64,000 nucleotides of DNA from Kocuria coralli (lineage in GTDB: Bacteria > Actinomycetota > Actinomycetes > Actinomycetales > Micrococcaceae), in NCBI RefSeq assembly GCF_008831305.1, contig NZ_ML708610.1, positions 62,001 through 126,000 of the forward strand. Direction: 5' to 3'. How positions within the stretch are numbered: position 1 is the first letter of the stretch; each line of letters starts with the position of its first letter. The notes below the pieces were generated by a model, which searched no databases, was not told the origin of the DNA, and saw nothing but the letters and a program-made list of their open reading frames with translations. Below, piece after piece: positions 30,646 through 38,973 of the stretch. The position numbers and the translations under genes were made by a program.

Positions 30646-31488
30646 TCAGGAGGCGCAGGCCTCGGGGGTCGGCGGGTTCAGCTCGGTGTTGTACTGGTAG
30701 TCCGCACCCTCGGTGTTCGAGGTCAGGGCGTCCTCCCAGGCCCCGTCGTCGATCATCTTCTCGATCGCGGCGTTGATGTCCTCGCACTGGTCCGAGCCCT
30801 TGGGCAGGCCCACACCGTACTTCTCCTCCGAGAACGTGTTGCCCACGACGCGGAACTGACCCTGGTTGGCATCCGTGGAGGCCAGGCCGGCCAGGATGAT
30901 GTCGTCCGTGGTCACGGCGTCCACGCCGCCGGAGCCGAGCATGGTCACGCAGTCGGCGTAACCGCTCTGCTCGACCAGGTTCACCCCCGGAACCTCCTCG
31001 CGCACATTCTCGGCCGAGGTGGAGCCGGTCACGGAGCAGAGGTTCTTCCCGTCGAGGTCCTCGGGGCCGTTGATGGAGTCGTCGTCGGCTCGCACCAGCA
31101 GGTCCTGGCCCGCGACGAAGTACGGTCCGGCGAAGTCCACCGTCTCCTTGCGGGCGTCGGTGATGGAGTAGGTCGCGAAGATCATGTCGACCTGGTTGTT
31201 CTGGAGCATGTTCTCGCGATTGGCCGAAGGTGCCTCGACCCATTCGATCTGGTCCTCGGAGTAACCCAGCTCACCGGCGACGTACTTGGCGACGTCGACG
31301 TCGAACCCGGTGTACTCGCCTCCGTCGGAGAATCCCAGGCCGGGCTGGTCGTACTTGATGCCGATGCGGACGGAGTCGCCGTCGCCACCGCCGTCGCCCC
31401 CGTCATCTCCGCCGCCGCAGGCGGTCAGGGTCAGGGCGGCTGCGGCGGCCATGGCCGCGACGCTGTAGAGCTTCTTCTTGTGGTGCAT
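30646..31488 (-). CDS. gluB: Glutamate-binding lipoprotein GluB
   Basis: The 280-residue solute-binding lipoprotein has a signal peptide with the lipobox LTAC; Cys24 would be lipidated and the mature protein anchored to the outer face of the membrane. A flexible Gly/Asp-rich linker follows. The binding domain has family features (VRIGIKYDQPGLGF, then DVDVAKYVAGELG, and SITDARKETVDFAGPY in part). It is a type 3 amino-acid-binding protein. The operon order A-B-C-D and the sequence relate it to corynebacterial GluB. The substrate is assigned by family; glutamine or aspartate cannot be excluded. Confidence 0.92.
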   Translation of the reverse strand: MHHKKKLYSVAAMAAAAALTLTACGGGDDGGDGGGDGDSVRIGIKYDQPGLGFSDGGEYTGFDVDVAKYVAGELGYSEDQIEWVEAPSANRENMLQNNQVDMIFATYSITDARKETVDFAGPYFVAGQDLLVRADDDSINGPEDLDGKNLCSVTGSTSAENVREEVPGVNLVEQSGYADCVTMLGSGGVDAVTTDDIILAGLASTDANQGQFRVVGNTFSEEKYGVGLPKGSDQCEDINAAIEKMIDDGAWEDALTSNTEGADYQYNTELNPPTPEACAS

Positions 31489-31580
31489 GGTGTCTCCCGG
31501 TGTGGATCGATGTGAAGGGTGGGATGGGCTGGTTCAGCGAGAAGGTGGTGAGGTGCCGGTCTCCATCCGGTCGAGGGCGA

Positions 31581-32369
31581 TCAGTGGTTGAGGATCTTGC
31601 CCAGGAAGTCCTTGGCGCGATCCGACTTGGGATGGGAGAAGAACTCCTCAGGAGTGTCCTGCTCCACGATCTGGCCGTCGGCCATGAACACCACGCGATC
31701 GGCCGCCCGGCGGGCGAAGCCCATCTCGTGGGTGACCACGATCATGGTCATGCCCTGCTTGGCCAGGGAGACCATGGTGTCCAGGACCTCGTTGATCATC
31801 TCGGGGTCGAGGGCAGAGGTCGGTTCGTCGAAGAGCATGACCTTGGGGTCCATGGCGAGGGCTCTCGCGATGGCGACGCGCTGCTGCTGTCCGCCCGAGA
31901 GCTGGGCCGGCAGCTTGGCCGCCTGGTTGTCCACGCCCACGCGCTTGAGCAGCTCCATCGCGCGTTCCTTGGCCTGGGCGGAGGACTTCCCGCGGACCCT
32001 GATGGGCCCCAGCGTCACGTTCTGCAGGACCGACTTGTGCGCGAAGAGGTTGAAGGACTGGAAGACCATGCCGACGTCGGCCCGCAGCCGGGCCAGCGCC
32101 TTGCCCTCCGCGGGCAGCTCTTTCCCGTCGATGAGGATCGTGCCGTCGTCGATGGTCTCCAGGCGGTTGATCGTGCGGCACAGGGTGGACTTTCCAGATC
32201 CGGACGGGCCGATGACGACGACCACCTCACCGCGCCGGACCTCGAGGTTGATCTCGCGCAGGACGTGCAGGTCGCCGAAGTGCTTGTTGACACCGGTCAT
32301 CCGCACCAGGGGCTCACCGGTGGTACCGGCTGAGGTGTCGGCTGAGGCCGAGGAAGCGACATTGGGCAT
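31581..32369 (-). CDS. gluA: Glutamate ABC transporter ATP-binding protein GluA
   Basis: This 262-residue ATPase drives the GluBCD importer. Motifs: Walker [11 protein letters not shown]-loop MVFQSFNLF, signature LSGGQ, Walker B VMLFDEP, and the switch His in [11 protein letters not shown]. The first 20 residues are Ser/Ala-rich and could be removed by a later start. It is the first gene of the operon; the 92-base gap to gluB has no clear structure. It is divergent from the LOG gene; a palindrome at 32391-32405 lies in the shared upstream region. Confidence 0.95.
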   Translation of the reverse strand: MPNVASSASADTSAGTTGEPLVRMTGVNKHFGDLHVLREINLEVRRGEVVVVIGPSGSGKSTLCRTINRLETIDDGTILIDGKELPAEGKALARLRADVGMVFQSFNLFAHKSVLQNVTLGPIRVRGKSSAQAKERAMELLKRVGVDNQAAKLPAQLSGGQQQRVAIARALAMDPKVMLFDEPTSALDPEMINEVLDTMVSLAKQGMTMIVVTHEMGFARRAADRVVFMADGQIVEQDTPEEFFSHPKSDRAKDFLGKILNH

Positions 32370-32390
32370 GCCACGACGATAGTGGAGAAA

Positions 32391-32405
32391 ATGTCAGTGT
32401 GACAT
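32391..32405. promoter_or_regulatory. Candidate operator palindrome upstream of gluA
   Basis: ATGTCA (32391-32396), GTG, TGACAT (32400-32405) is a perfect 6-3-6 inverted repeat 21 bases upstream of the gluA start. A second small palindrome, CACG-TTT-CGTG, lies at 32410-32420. Their place in a divergent promoter region fits a repressor site; no known regulator motif was matched. Confidence 0.4.
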
Positions 32406-32503
32406 CCTTCACGTTTCGTGTTTATGAAATTGCCGCACAGGATCCGGGGTGACCCGCGGCCGGCCGGGCCCCGGCACGTGTTGCTGACGATACGGTTGGG
32501 TAC

Positions 32504-33409
32504 ATGACGAAGAGTGGATCCGAGAACCCGGCGACCCCGGAGAGCGAGGCACCCGCGGAGGCGTCGGCCGAGCCGTCGGCGACCGCGGGCGGGGGAGGGC
32601 GGGGCTCCTTCCGGCGCAAGGGGCCGATCATCCTGCGCGGCCGGGAGCTCGGCCGCAGCACCTCCGACCAGCGTTTCCTCGAACCGGAGGTCGTCGCGGG
32701 CCGGGAGCCCGGCGATTTCACCCGGACGGATCCCTGGCGGGTGCTGCGCATCCAGTCGGAGTTCGTGGACGGTTTCGACACCCTCGCCCGCCTGGGCCCG
32801 GCCATCTCCGTCTTCGGATCGGCCCGGACGCCCGAGGGCTCCGCGGACTACCGGATGTCCCGTGCGGTCGGGCGGGAGCTCGGCAAGGCGGGGTACGCCG
32901 TGATCACGGGAGGCGGCCCCGGGGTCATGGAGGGGGCGAACCGGGGTGCGCACGACGTCCAGGCGCGATCGGTCGGGCTGGGGATCGAGCTGCCTCACGA
33001 ACAGGGGATGAACCCCTACATCGACCTGGGCATCAACTTCCGGTACTTCTTCGTCCGGAAGACCATGTTCGCCAAGTACTCGCAGGGCTTCATCGTGCTG
33101 CCGGGCGGCTTCGGGACCTTGGACGAGCTCTTCGAGTCCCTGACGCTGGTGCAGACGAACAAGATGACCCGGTTCCCCGTGGTGCTGATGGGAAGCGCGT
33201 TCTGGGCGCCGCTGCTCGAATGGCTCCAGGGGTCACTGGCCGAGCGGGGCATGATCTCCCGAACCGACCTGGATCTTCTGTGCGTCACGGACTCCCCGCA
33301 GGAGGCCGTCTCGGTGATGCGGGAGGCGCACGACCGCCGGACCGAGGAGCAGATGGCGTACATGCGCCAGTACGATCTGGGAGAGTTCCCGGAAGGCGAG
33401 CGCCCTTGA
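32504..33409 (+). CDS. LOG-family (TIGR00730) phosphoribohydrolase-like protein
   Basis: The 301-residue protein has a disordered charged N-terminus (about 1-85) before the LOG/TIGR00730 Rossmann-like domain. The signature PGGFGTLDELFESLT (about residues 202-216) and GGGPGVMEGANRGA are present. The family includes cytokinin riboside 5'-monophosphate phosphoribohydrolases, which release the free base from a nucleoside monophosphate; the bacterial substrate is usually unproven. In M. tuberculosis the equivalent gene (Rv1205, from memory) lies downstream of dapE as here. The start is the ATG at 32504. Its stop overlaps the following TTG start by four bases. Confidence 0.88.
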   Translation: MTKSGSENPATPESEAPAEASAEPSATAGGGGRGSFRRKGPIILRGRELGRSTSDQRFLEPEVVAGREPGDFTRTDPWRVLRIQSEFVDGFDTLARLGPAISVFGSARTPEGSADYRMSRAVGRELGKAGYAVITGGGPGVMEGANRGAHDVQARSVGLGIELPHEQGMNPYIDLGINFRYFFVRKTMFAKYSQGFIVLPGGFGTLDELFESLTLVQTNKMTRFPVVLMGSAFWAPLLEWLQGSLAERGMISRTDLDLLCVTDSPQEAVSVMREAHDRRTEEQMAYMRQYDLGEFPEGERP

Positions 33410-34647
33410 GCGTACCGGCCCCCACCCGGGTGCACCGGCGGCTCACGGAGTGGGGAGCAGGGCTGCTCGCCCGGTTCGGGCGGATGCCCTGGTGGGCTCA
33501 GGCCCTCACGATCTGGATGGTCTCGCGCGCCTGGGCTTTCGTGATCTTCGCCGTCGTCGATCGCCAGGCCCCCGACGGTCCGTGGGGCCGGAGCCCGCTC
33601 GGCTATCTCGGCTTCGTGTCGATCTGGGACGGGACCTGGTACCAGAGCGTCCACGATCACGGCTATCCGGATGAGCTCCCGCGAGGGGCGAGCGGCACTG
33701 TGGCCGAGAACCCGTGGGCCTTCTATCCGCTCTTTCCCATGGTGGTCAGGGCGGTCACCGCCTGGACCGGGCTGCCGTGGGCGGTGTGCGCCCCGACCGT
33801 CGCACTGGTGGCCGGTTTCCTCGCAGCGGTGCTGATCCTCCGGCTCTTCCAGCAGTTCCTGAGCCACGCGACGGCGTTGTGGGCCCTGGCTGTGGTCGCC
33901 TTCGGGCCGGTCTCGCCGGTGTTCCAGGCCGCCTATGCGGAGTCGCTGCACCTGGCCCTGCTGGCCGGCGTGCTCCTCCTCCTGCTGCGCGGGCATCTCC
34001 TGCCCGCAGCACCCCTGATCCTGCTGATGTGCCTGACCCGGCCGGCGGGCGTGCCGTTCGCGGCGGCCCTGGGCGTCTTCTGGGTCGTCCGGTCCGTCAG
34101 CGCCGTGCGACGACGACGGCACCGCCCCTGGTGGAGACTGCTCGACCGGTGGTTCTGGCTGGCCCTCTGGTCCTGCGCCTGTGCCCTGCTGTGGCCCGGC
34201 CTGGCATGGGCGGTCACGGGGGAGCCGGGAGCTTATACCGACACCGAGACGGCCTGGCGGGCCACCGCGCTGGTGCCGTTCGAGCCGTGGCTGACGCTGG
34301 GCTCCCGGTTCTTCGGGCCCGCCCTGGGATGGCTGGCCGTGCTCGTGGCGGCCGGGGCGTTCGCCCTGCTGATCACCACCAGGGCGGTGCGCGGTGTCCT
34401 GCCGTCGCTGCTGTGGCTATGGGTGGTGTGCTACGCCGTCTACCTCGCGGCCTTCCTGCACCCGCAGTCCTCGACCTTCCGTCTACTGGTCCCCCTGTTC
34501 GTCCTGGCCGGGCCCCTGGCCGCGGTGAGCGACTCGCGGGCCTTCCGGTGGACGCTGGTGATCGTAGGCGCGATGTCGCAGATCGTGTGGATCGGCTACC
34601 TCTGGCAGTGGTCGCCGCTGCCCGGCGGGGGGGACTACCCGCCGTGA
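33406..34647 (+). CDS. PIG-V-like integral membrane mannosyltransferase family protein
   Basis: The protein has about 413 residues with nine or ten membrane helices. Features of the PIG-V (PF04188) type GT-C glycosyltransferases are visible: VSIWDGTWYQSVHDHGYP with the acidic residue of the first loop, PWAFYPLFP, AYAESLHLAL and CLTRPAGVPF. It would use a polyprenyl-phosphate mannose donor at the outer leaflet, but the acceptor is unknown. The TTG at 33406 overlaps the LOG gene stop (TTGA), with GGAAGG about ten bases upstream; a GTG at 33430 is the alternative. The C-terminus ends in a Trp-rich segment and a Pro/Gly tail. Confidence 0.8.
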   Translation: MSVPAPTRVHRRLTEWGAGLLARFGRMPWWAQALTIWMVSRAWAFVIFAVVDRQAPDGPWGRSPLGYLGFVSIWDGTWYQSVHDHGYPDELPRGASGTVAENPWAFYPLFPMVVRAVTAWTGLPWAVCAPTVALVAGFLAAVLILRLFQQFLSHATALWALAVVAFGPVSPVFQAAYAESLHLALLAGVLLLLLRGHLLPAAPLILLMCLTRPAGVPFAAALGVFWVVRSVSAVRRRRHRPWWRLLDRWFWLALWSCACALLWPGLAWAVTGEPGAYTDTETAWRATALVPFEPWLTLGSRFFGPALGWLAVLVAAGAFALLITTRAVRGVLPSLLWLWVVCYAVYLAAFLHPQSSTFRLLVPLFVLAGPLAAVSDSRAFRWTLVIVGAMSQIVWIGYLWQWSPLPGGGDYPP

Positions 34648-34743
34648 GCCCGATGCGGGTTTCTGCCCGGTCGCCCTAGAAAATCCCGGGAGCCAGTCCG
34701 GTAAGCTGGATCCGAACACCCTTCGATGACAGGAGAACAACCC

Positions 34744-34911
34744 ATGGCTGCTATGAAGCCGAGGACTGGTGACGGTCCCATGGAGGTCACCAAGGAAGGC
34801 CGCAGTCTCATCATGCGAGTCCCGCTCGAGGGCGGCGGTCGGCTTGTCGTCGAGCTCAAGGCCGACGAGGCCGCAGAACTCCAGGAATGCCTGGCGGGTG
34901 TCACGTCCTGA
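34744..34911 (+). CDS. DUF3117-family small protein
   Basis: This 55-residue protein (MAAMKPRTGDGPMEV start, then VVELKADEAAELQECL) is nearly invariant across actinobacteria and is listed as DUF3117; the equivalent in M. tuberculosis is Rv1211 from memory. Its function is not known. The ATG at 34744 has AGGAGA ten bases upstream. It is followed by a hairpin before the convergent methyltransferase. Its small size and strong ribosome site suggest high expression. Confidence 0.92.
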   Translation: MAAMKPRTGDGPMEVTKEGRSLIMRVPLEGGGRLVVELKADEAAELQECLAGVTS

Positions 34912-34986
34912 GCCTCTAGGTCTCCACGGCGCGCACCACGGACCGGTCGCGGAGATCAGGAGGCGGACCGCCTCGTGAGGATCGGC

Positions 34987-35017
34987 GAAGGCCCATCACC
35001 GACGGTGATGGGCCTTC
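34987..35017. terminator. Terminator hairpin, 15-bp perfect arms
   Basis: Arms 34987-35001 and 35003-35017 are exact reverse complements with one unpaired base between, so the loop opens to a few bases in practice. It lies between the convergent DUF3117 and O-methyltransferase ends. Confidence 0.8.
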
Positions 35018-35060
35018 CGTCTGCCCGGGAGTGGTTCTGGACGGCTCGGTTCTCGACCGC

Positions 35061-35693
35061 TCAGTTCTTGACGGCGACCAGCACGCCCGAGCCCGGGGTG
35101 AGGATCGTGGACACGAACCGCTCGTCCTCGCGGAACATGCGGTGGATCTCGCGATGGATCCGGGTGGCGTCCTCACGGACGACCGGATCGGGGACCTTGT
35201 CCTGGTCCAGGGCGTCCTGGATCACCAGGGTGGCCCCGGGGCGGAGCATCCGGATGGCCTCGTCCACGTAGAGCAGGGCGTTGGCGGCGTCGGCGTCCAG
35301 GAAGACCATGTCGTAGGCGGCCGTGGTGAGCCTGGGCAGCACCAGGGAGGCGCGCCCGGAGATCGTGCGCAGGCGGTTGCTGGCCATCCCCGCCTCGCGG
35401 AAGGTCTCCCTCGCGGCGCGCAGCGCGCGGACATCGGTGTCGATCGTGGTCAGCACGGAGCCTTCGGGAAGACCCCTCAGGATGGCGGTACCGGAGACGC
35501 CGGCCCCCGTGCCCACCTCGACGACGGAACGCGGCTTGGCCGCTGCGGTCAGGACCGTCAGGGTCGCCGCCACGCCCGGGGTGACGGAGCGGATGTTGAG
35601 GGCGGTGGCGCGTTCCCGCGCACGCAGCAGCACCTCATCCTCCCGAGGGTAAGCCTCGGCATAGGACCAGCTGGTGGTCTTGCCCCGGCCCAT
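35061..35693 (-). CDS. SAM-dependent O-methyltransferase (Rv1220c-like)
   Basis: The 210-residue class I methyltransferase has the SAM motif VVEVGTGAGVSGTAIL (about residues 55-70), a following acidic TTIDTDVRALRAA, and MVFLDADAANALLYVDEA, which fits the catechol/caffeoyl-CoA O-methyltransferase family. The acceptor is unknown. The ATG at 35693 was chosen because GGAGGTGTCA lies just upstream on the minus strand; the longer frame to 35753 has no ribosome site. In M. tuberculosis the equivalent gene is next to sigE, rseA and tatB; here the sigma factor is missing (see findings). Confidence 0.88.
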   Translation of the reverse strand: MGRGKTTSWSYAEAYPREDEVLLRARERATALNIRSVTPGVAATLTVLTAAAKPRSVVEVGTGAGVSGTAILRGLPEGSVLTTIDTDVRALRAARETFREAGMASNRLRTISGRASLVLPRLTTAAYDMVFLDADAANALLYVDEAIRMLRPGATLVIQDALDQDKVPDPVVREDATRIHREIHRMFREDERFVSTILTPGSGVLVAVKN

Positions 35694-35856
35694 TGACACC
35701 TCCCGGTCTGCGGTTGTCTTTCGTCTGACGGTCTCCGGCATGCCCCGAGGCACGAGACACGCGCTCCGAGCATCCTACTCGTCCGCTGCGAGGCCGCAGC
35801 CGCCGGGCTGGATCCGGGCTGCCTTCCAGCAGGCACCCAGGTTCTCCCGACACCAT

Positions 35857-36567
35857 ATGCGTGTCCGCGTCGACCGTCACCCCATAAGGGATTGTCTCAA
35901 GGTGTACAAAGTCCTCTGGTCTCATCGCCTCGTGGCGACCTCGCTCGCGGTCTCCGTCTTGCTGGTGGCCGGTATCGCCCTGTCGGGCTGGTACGTGGGC
36001 TCGCGGGGGACGACGAACAGGAGCGCATCCCCCACCGTCTCCGGCTCGACCTGGGTGGGGCCGGAGGGCCTGACCCACACCCGGAGCTCGGATGTTGACA
36101 GCTTGCGCGCAGAGGGCTGGACCCTGCCGCTGGTGGGGCTCACCGGCTACAGCACCACGGCACTGCGGCAGACCAGCGTGGCAGGACAGGCCGCGGTCGT
36201 CGTCGACGTCGATTACAACCTCAGCCGCAGCCGCGAGATCACCATCGTGGAGCAACGCGGGCACGTGGACCCGGAGCATCCCCTGGACGGAGCGACGGGG
36301 CTGCCCGCGACGGCTGTCGGCCTGAAGCCGACATCGCTCGCCGGCTCCACCGTATGGATCCGCGAAGGCAAGCCGTGGCGGGCGATGATCGTGCACGAGG
36401 ACGTCGTCTACACGCTCGTCTCCGATGTCACCCCTCCGCGGATGGTCCGGGTGCTCCAGCAGGTCGAAGCCAGCCACCGTGCCGTGCTGGAACAGCCCGA
36501 GGAGTCGCCGCGCGGAACGATGGAGACCATCGCCGTGGGGTGGCAGCGCATCCTGGGTCTGCAGTGA
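35857..36567 (+). CDS. Single-pass membrane protein resembling the sensor domain of a SigE-type anti-sigma factor
   Basis: The protein has about 236 residues: a short cytoplasmic N-terminus, one membrane helix (VATSLAVSVLLVAGIALSGWYV, about 28-48) and an extracytoplasmic part with the pattern SLRAEGWTLPLVGLTGY, VVVDVDYN and ITIVEQRGH. That pattern resembles the C-terminal half of RseA-like anti-sigma-E factors in related actinobacteria (recalled), but the HxxxCxxC zinc-binding anti-sigma domain expected before the helix is absent. It lies where sigE and rseA would be, just before tatB. The start is uncertain: ATG 35857, or GTG 35902 with AAGGG 11 bases upstream. Function not assigned. Confidence 0.6.
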   Translation: MRVRVDRHPIRDCLKVYKVLWSHRLVATSLAVSVLLVAGIALSGWYVGSRGTTNRSASPTVSGSTWVGPEGLTHTRSSDVDSLRAEGWTLPLVGLTGYSTTALRQTSVAGQAAVVVDVDYNLSRSREITIVEQRGHVDPEHPLDGATGLPATAVGLKPTSLAGSTVWIREGKPWRAMIVHEDVVYTLVSDVTPPRMVRVLQQVEASHRAVLEQPEESPRGTMETIAVGWQRILGLQ

Positions 36568-36610
36568 GAACGTCCAGGAAGCCCGGGGCCCGGCTGATAA
36601 CCTCTTAGCC

Positions 36611-37048
36611 GTGTTCGGAATCAGTGGAGCGGAAGCCATCGTCCTCATCGTGGTGGCGTTACTGGTGATCGGTCCGGAGCGGCTCCCCGAATATGCGCAG
36701 AAGCTCAAGGACCTGGTCAAGACGGTCCGGCGGTATGCGAGCGGCGCCAAGGACGATCTGCGCGAAACCCTGGGGCCCGAGGTCTCGGACGTGGACTGGC
36801 GCAAACTGGATCCCCGGCAGTACGACCCGCGCACCATCGTGCGCGAGGCCCTGGCGGAAGTGGATCAGGAAGACGCCGCCGAGAAACGGCGCAAGGAGCG
36901 CGAAGACCGTGAGGCGGCCCGTGAGGCCCGCAAGGCGGGGCGCGAGTCGGGCCAGGGCGGCGGGGGCGCGACGAGTAGTACCGAGACGCCCTCGCTGATC
37001 AGGCTGGCCCCGGGCCAGCGGGCGCCGTTCGACTCCGAGTCCACCTGA
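36611..37048 (+). CDS. tatB: Twin-arginine translocase subunit TatB
   Basis: The 145-residue protein starts VFGISGAEAIVLIVVALLVIGPERLP: a short periplasmic end, one membrane helix, the Gly-Pro hinge and then an amphipathic helix (EYAQKLKDLVKTVRRYASGAKDDL). The C-terminal half is charged and disordered. TatB receives Tat substrates together with TatC. The gene order after the anti-sigma-like gene and before mrp is as in other actinobacteria. The GTG at 36611 fits; a longer upstream frame has no family sequence. It ends eight bases before the convergent mrp. Confidence 0.9.
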   Translation: MFGISGAEAIVLIVVALLVIGPERLPEYAQKLKDLVKTVRRYASGAKDDLRETLGPEVSDVDWRKLDPRQYDPRTIVREALAEVDQEDAAEKRRKEREDREAAREARKAGRESGQGGGGATSSTETPSLIRLAPGQRAPFDSEST

Positions 37049-37055
37049 GGCCCCG

Positions 37056-38240
37056 CTATCGGGGCGTGACGCCCAGCGGCTTGCCGGCCAGACCCCGGGG
37101 TCCGTCGATCCGGGCCGCGATCCGCGCCAGGGCGGCCACCGCCGGGGACGAGGGCTTCGACCAGACCAGCGGTACGCCGGAATCACCCGCTTCGCGCAGC
37201 GCGACGTCCAGGGGGACCGAGCCCAGCAGATCCACGGGGTAGCCCATGCGCTCGGTCAGCGACCGGGCGATCTCGCTGCCGCCGCCGGCGCCGAACAGTT
37301 CGAGCATGCTGCCGTCCGGCATCGCCATGGCGGACATGTTCTCGATGACACCGGCCACGGTCTGCTCCGTCATCGAGGCCAGGGTTCCCGCCCGCTCGGC
37401 GATACCCGCGGCGGCGTGCTGGGGGGTGGAGACCACCAGCACCCTGGACCTCGGCAGTTTCTGCGCCACCGAGATCGCCACGTCCCCCGTGCCCGGCGGC
37501 AGGTCCAGCAGCAGGTGGTCCAGGTCGCCGAAATGCACATCGGCCAGGAACTGCTCGATGGCCCGGTCCAGCAGCGGTCCCCGCCAGACCACGGGCGTGT
37601 GCGGGTCGGTGAACATGCCGATCGAGATCACCTTGACGGATCCGGGCGTGCCGGTGTCCTGGCGGGCGTGTTCAGGCACGCGGACCACGGCGGGCAGGAT
37701 CATCTCGTCGACCTTCGTCGGCCCGCGGTCTATGCCGAAGAGCCCGGGGATGGAGAAGCCGTGGATGTCGGCGTCCACCACGCCCACGGAACGGCCGCGG
37801 GCCGCCAGGGCAGCGGCCAGGTTCGCGGTGACGGACGATTTGCCGACCCCGCCCTTTCCCGAGGCGACGGCGTGGACACGCGTGAGGGAATCGGGTTGGG
37901 CGAAGGGGATGACACGGGTGTGCCCCAGTCGTTCCTTGAGCTCCTCGCGCTGCTCGGGGGTCATCACATCCAGTTCGACGACGACGCGCTGCACCTCGTC
38001 CACCCCGGTCAGCGCCTCCTGGACGTCGCCTTCGATCGTGCCGCGCAGGGGGCAGCCGGAGATCGTGAGGAGCACACCCACCACGGCGGTGCCGTCGGCC
38101 TCGAGCACCGCCCGTCGTACCATCCCCAGTTCCAGCAGGGGACGCTGCAGCTCCGGGTCCTGGACGGTGCCCAGGGCCTCTCTCAGGCGGGGATCGATGT
38201 CCGGGTCGGGAAGAGCGGTTTCCGGGTGGTCAGAGCTCAC
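37056..38240 (-). CDS. mrp: Mrp/NBP35-family ATP-binding protein (ApbC-like)
   Basis: The 394-residue protein joins an N-terminal MIP18/DUF59 domain (about 15-90) to a deviant Walker P-loop ATPase (VASGKGGVGKSSVTANLA, about 132-149; DVDIHGFSIPGL in part; LLDLPPGTGDVAI). Mrp proteins act as iron-sulfur cluster carriers. The CxxC pair seen in E. coli ApbC is not visible; this also holds for other actinobacterial Mrp proteins as far as I recall. It overlaps the stop of the DUF1003 gene, with which it is co-transcribed. Confidence 0.93.
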   Translation of the reverse strand: MSSDHPETALPDPDIDPRLREALGTVQDPELQRPLLELGMVRRAVLEADGTAVVGVLLTISGCPLRGTIEGDVQEALTGVDEVQRVVVELDVMTPEQREELKERLGHTRVIPFAQPDSLTRVHAVASGKGGVGKSSVTANLAAALAARGRSVGVVDADIHGFSIPGLFGIDRGPTKVDEMILPAVVRVPEHARQDTGTPGSVKVISIGMFTDPHTPVVWRGPLLDRAIEQFLADVHFGDLDHLLLDLPPGTGDVAISVAQKLPRSRVLVVSTPQHAAAGIAERAGTLASMTEQTVAGVIENMSAMAMPDGSMLELFGAGGGSEIARSLTERMGYPVDLLGSVPLDVALREAGDSGVPLVWSKPSSPAVAALARIAARIDGPRGLAGKPLGVTPR

Positions 38241-38973
38241 GGGTCTGGTCGGTGCTTTCTGCTGAGTCGTCCTGAGCGTCGGAGGGAGCGGGCGCCTGCG
38301 GTGAGTCGGGCGGTGGCGAGACCACCGGGATCAGCCCGGTGGGGGTGGCCTTCGAGTCGCGGGACTCCCCGGGGCCGGTCTTCTTCCGCTTCTTCTTCTT
38401 GGGCGTGCCGGCTCCGCCGGGGCCGGAGGGCTTCTTGGGCGTCGTACCGCCGTCGTCGTCGCCGTCCTGCCGGTCCTCGAGCAGCTCCTGGAGCAGGTCG
38501 CGCATCTCGGATCGCACGAAGTCGCGGGTGGCCACGTCGCGCACGGCCAGGCGCAGCGAGGCGATCTCGCGGATGAGGTACTCGGTGTCCGCCAGGTTCT
38601 CCTCGTCGCGTCTGCGGTCCTGGTCGGCGATCACCCGGTCGCGGTCGTCCTGGCGGTTCTGCGCCAGCAGCAGCAGGGGAGCGGCGTAGGAGGCCTGCAG
38701 GGAGAGCATCAGCGTCAGCAGGGTGTAGTTCAGCGCCCGCGGATCGAATTGCAGGCTCTCCGGCATGAACGTGTTCCAGCCCAGCCAGACCACCACGAAG
38801 ACGGTCATCCACATCAGGAACTGGGGGGTGCCCATGAACCGGGCGAATCCCTCGGTCATCTGGCCGAAGGAGTCGGGGTTGGGCCGCAGCCTGTCCCACG
38901 CTCCGTGGCGCAGCCCGGAAGGGGTGTCCAGGCCGGAGGAGCGACGGTCGCTGCTCGAACGGTTCTCACTCAT
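38230..38973 (-). CDS. DUF1003 membrane protein
   Basis: The 247-residue protein has two membrane helices close together (GTPQFLMWMTVFVVVWLGWN in part, and YTLLTLMLSLQASYAAPLLLLAQN in part), a region with RQDDRDR that follows, and a long charged disordered tail with a Lys-rich KKKKRKKTGPG segment. This is the DUF1003 family (Rv1231c-like from memory). Its function is unknown. It overlaps the CBS-domain gene at its start (38966-38973) and mrp at its end, so these form one transcription unit. Confidence 0.85.
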   Translation of the reverse strand: MSENRSSSDRRSSGLDTPSGLRHGAWDRLRPNPDSFGQMTEGFARFMGTPQFLMWMTVFVVVWLGWNTFMPESLQFDPRALNYTLLTLMLSLQASYAAPLLLLAQNRQDDRDRVIADQDRRRDEENLADTEYLIREIASLRLAVRDVATRDFVRSEMRDLLQELLEDRQDGDDDGGTTPKKPSGPGGAGTPKKKKRKKTGPGESRDSKATPTGLIPVVSPPPDSPQAPAPSDAQDDSAESTDQTREL

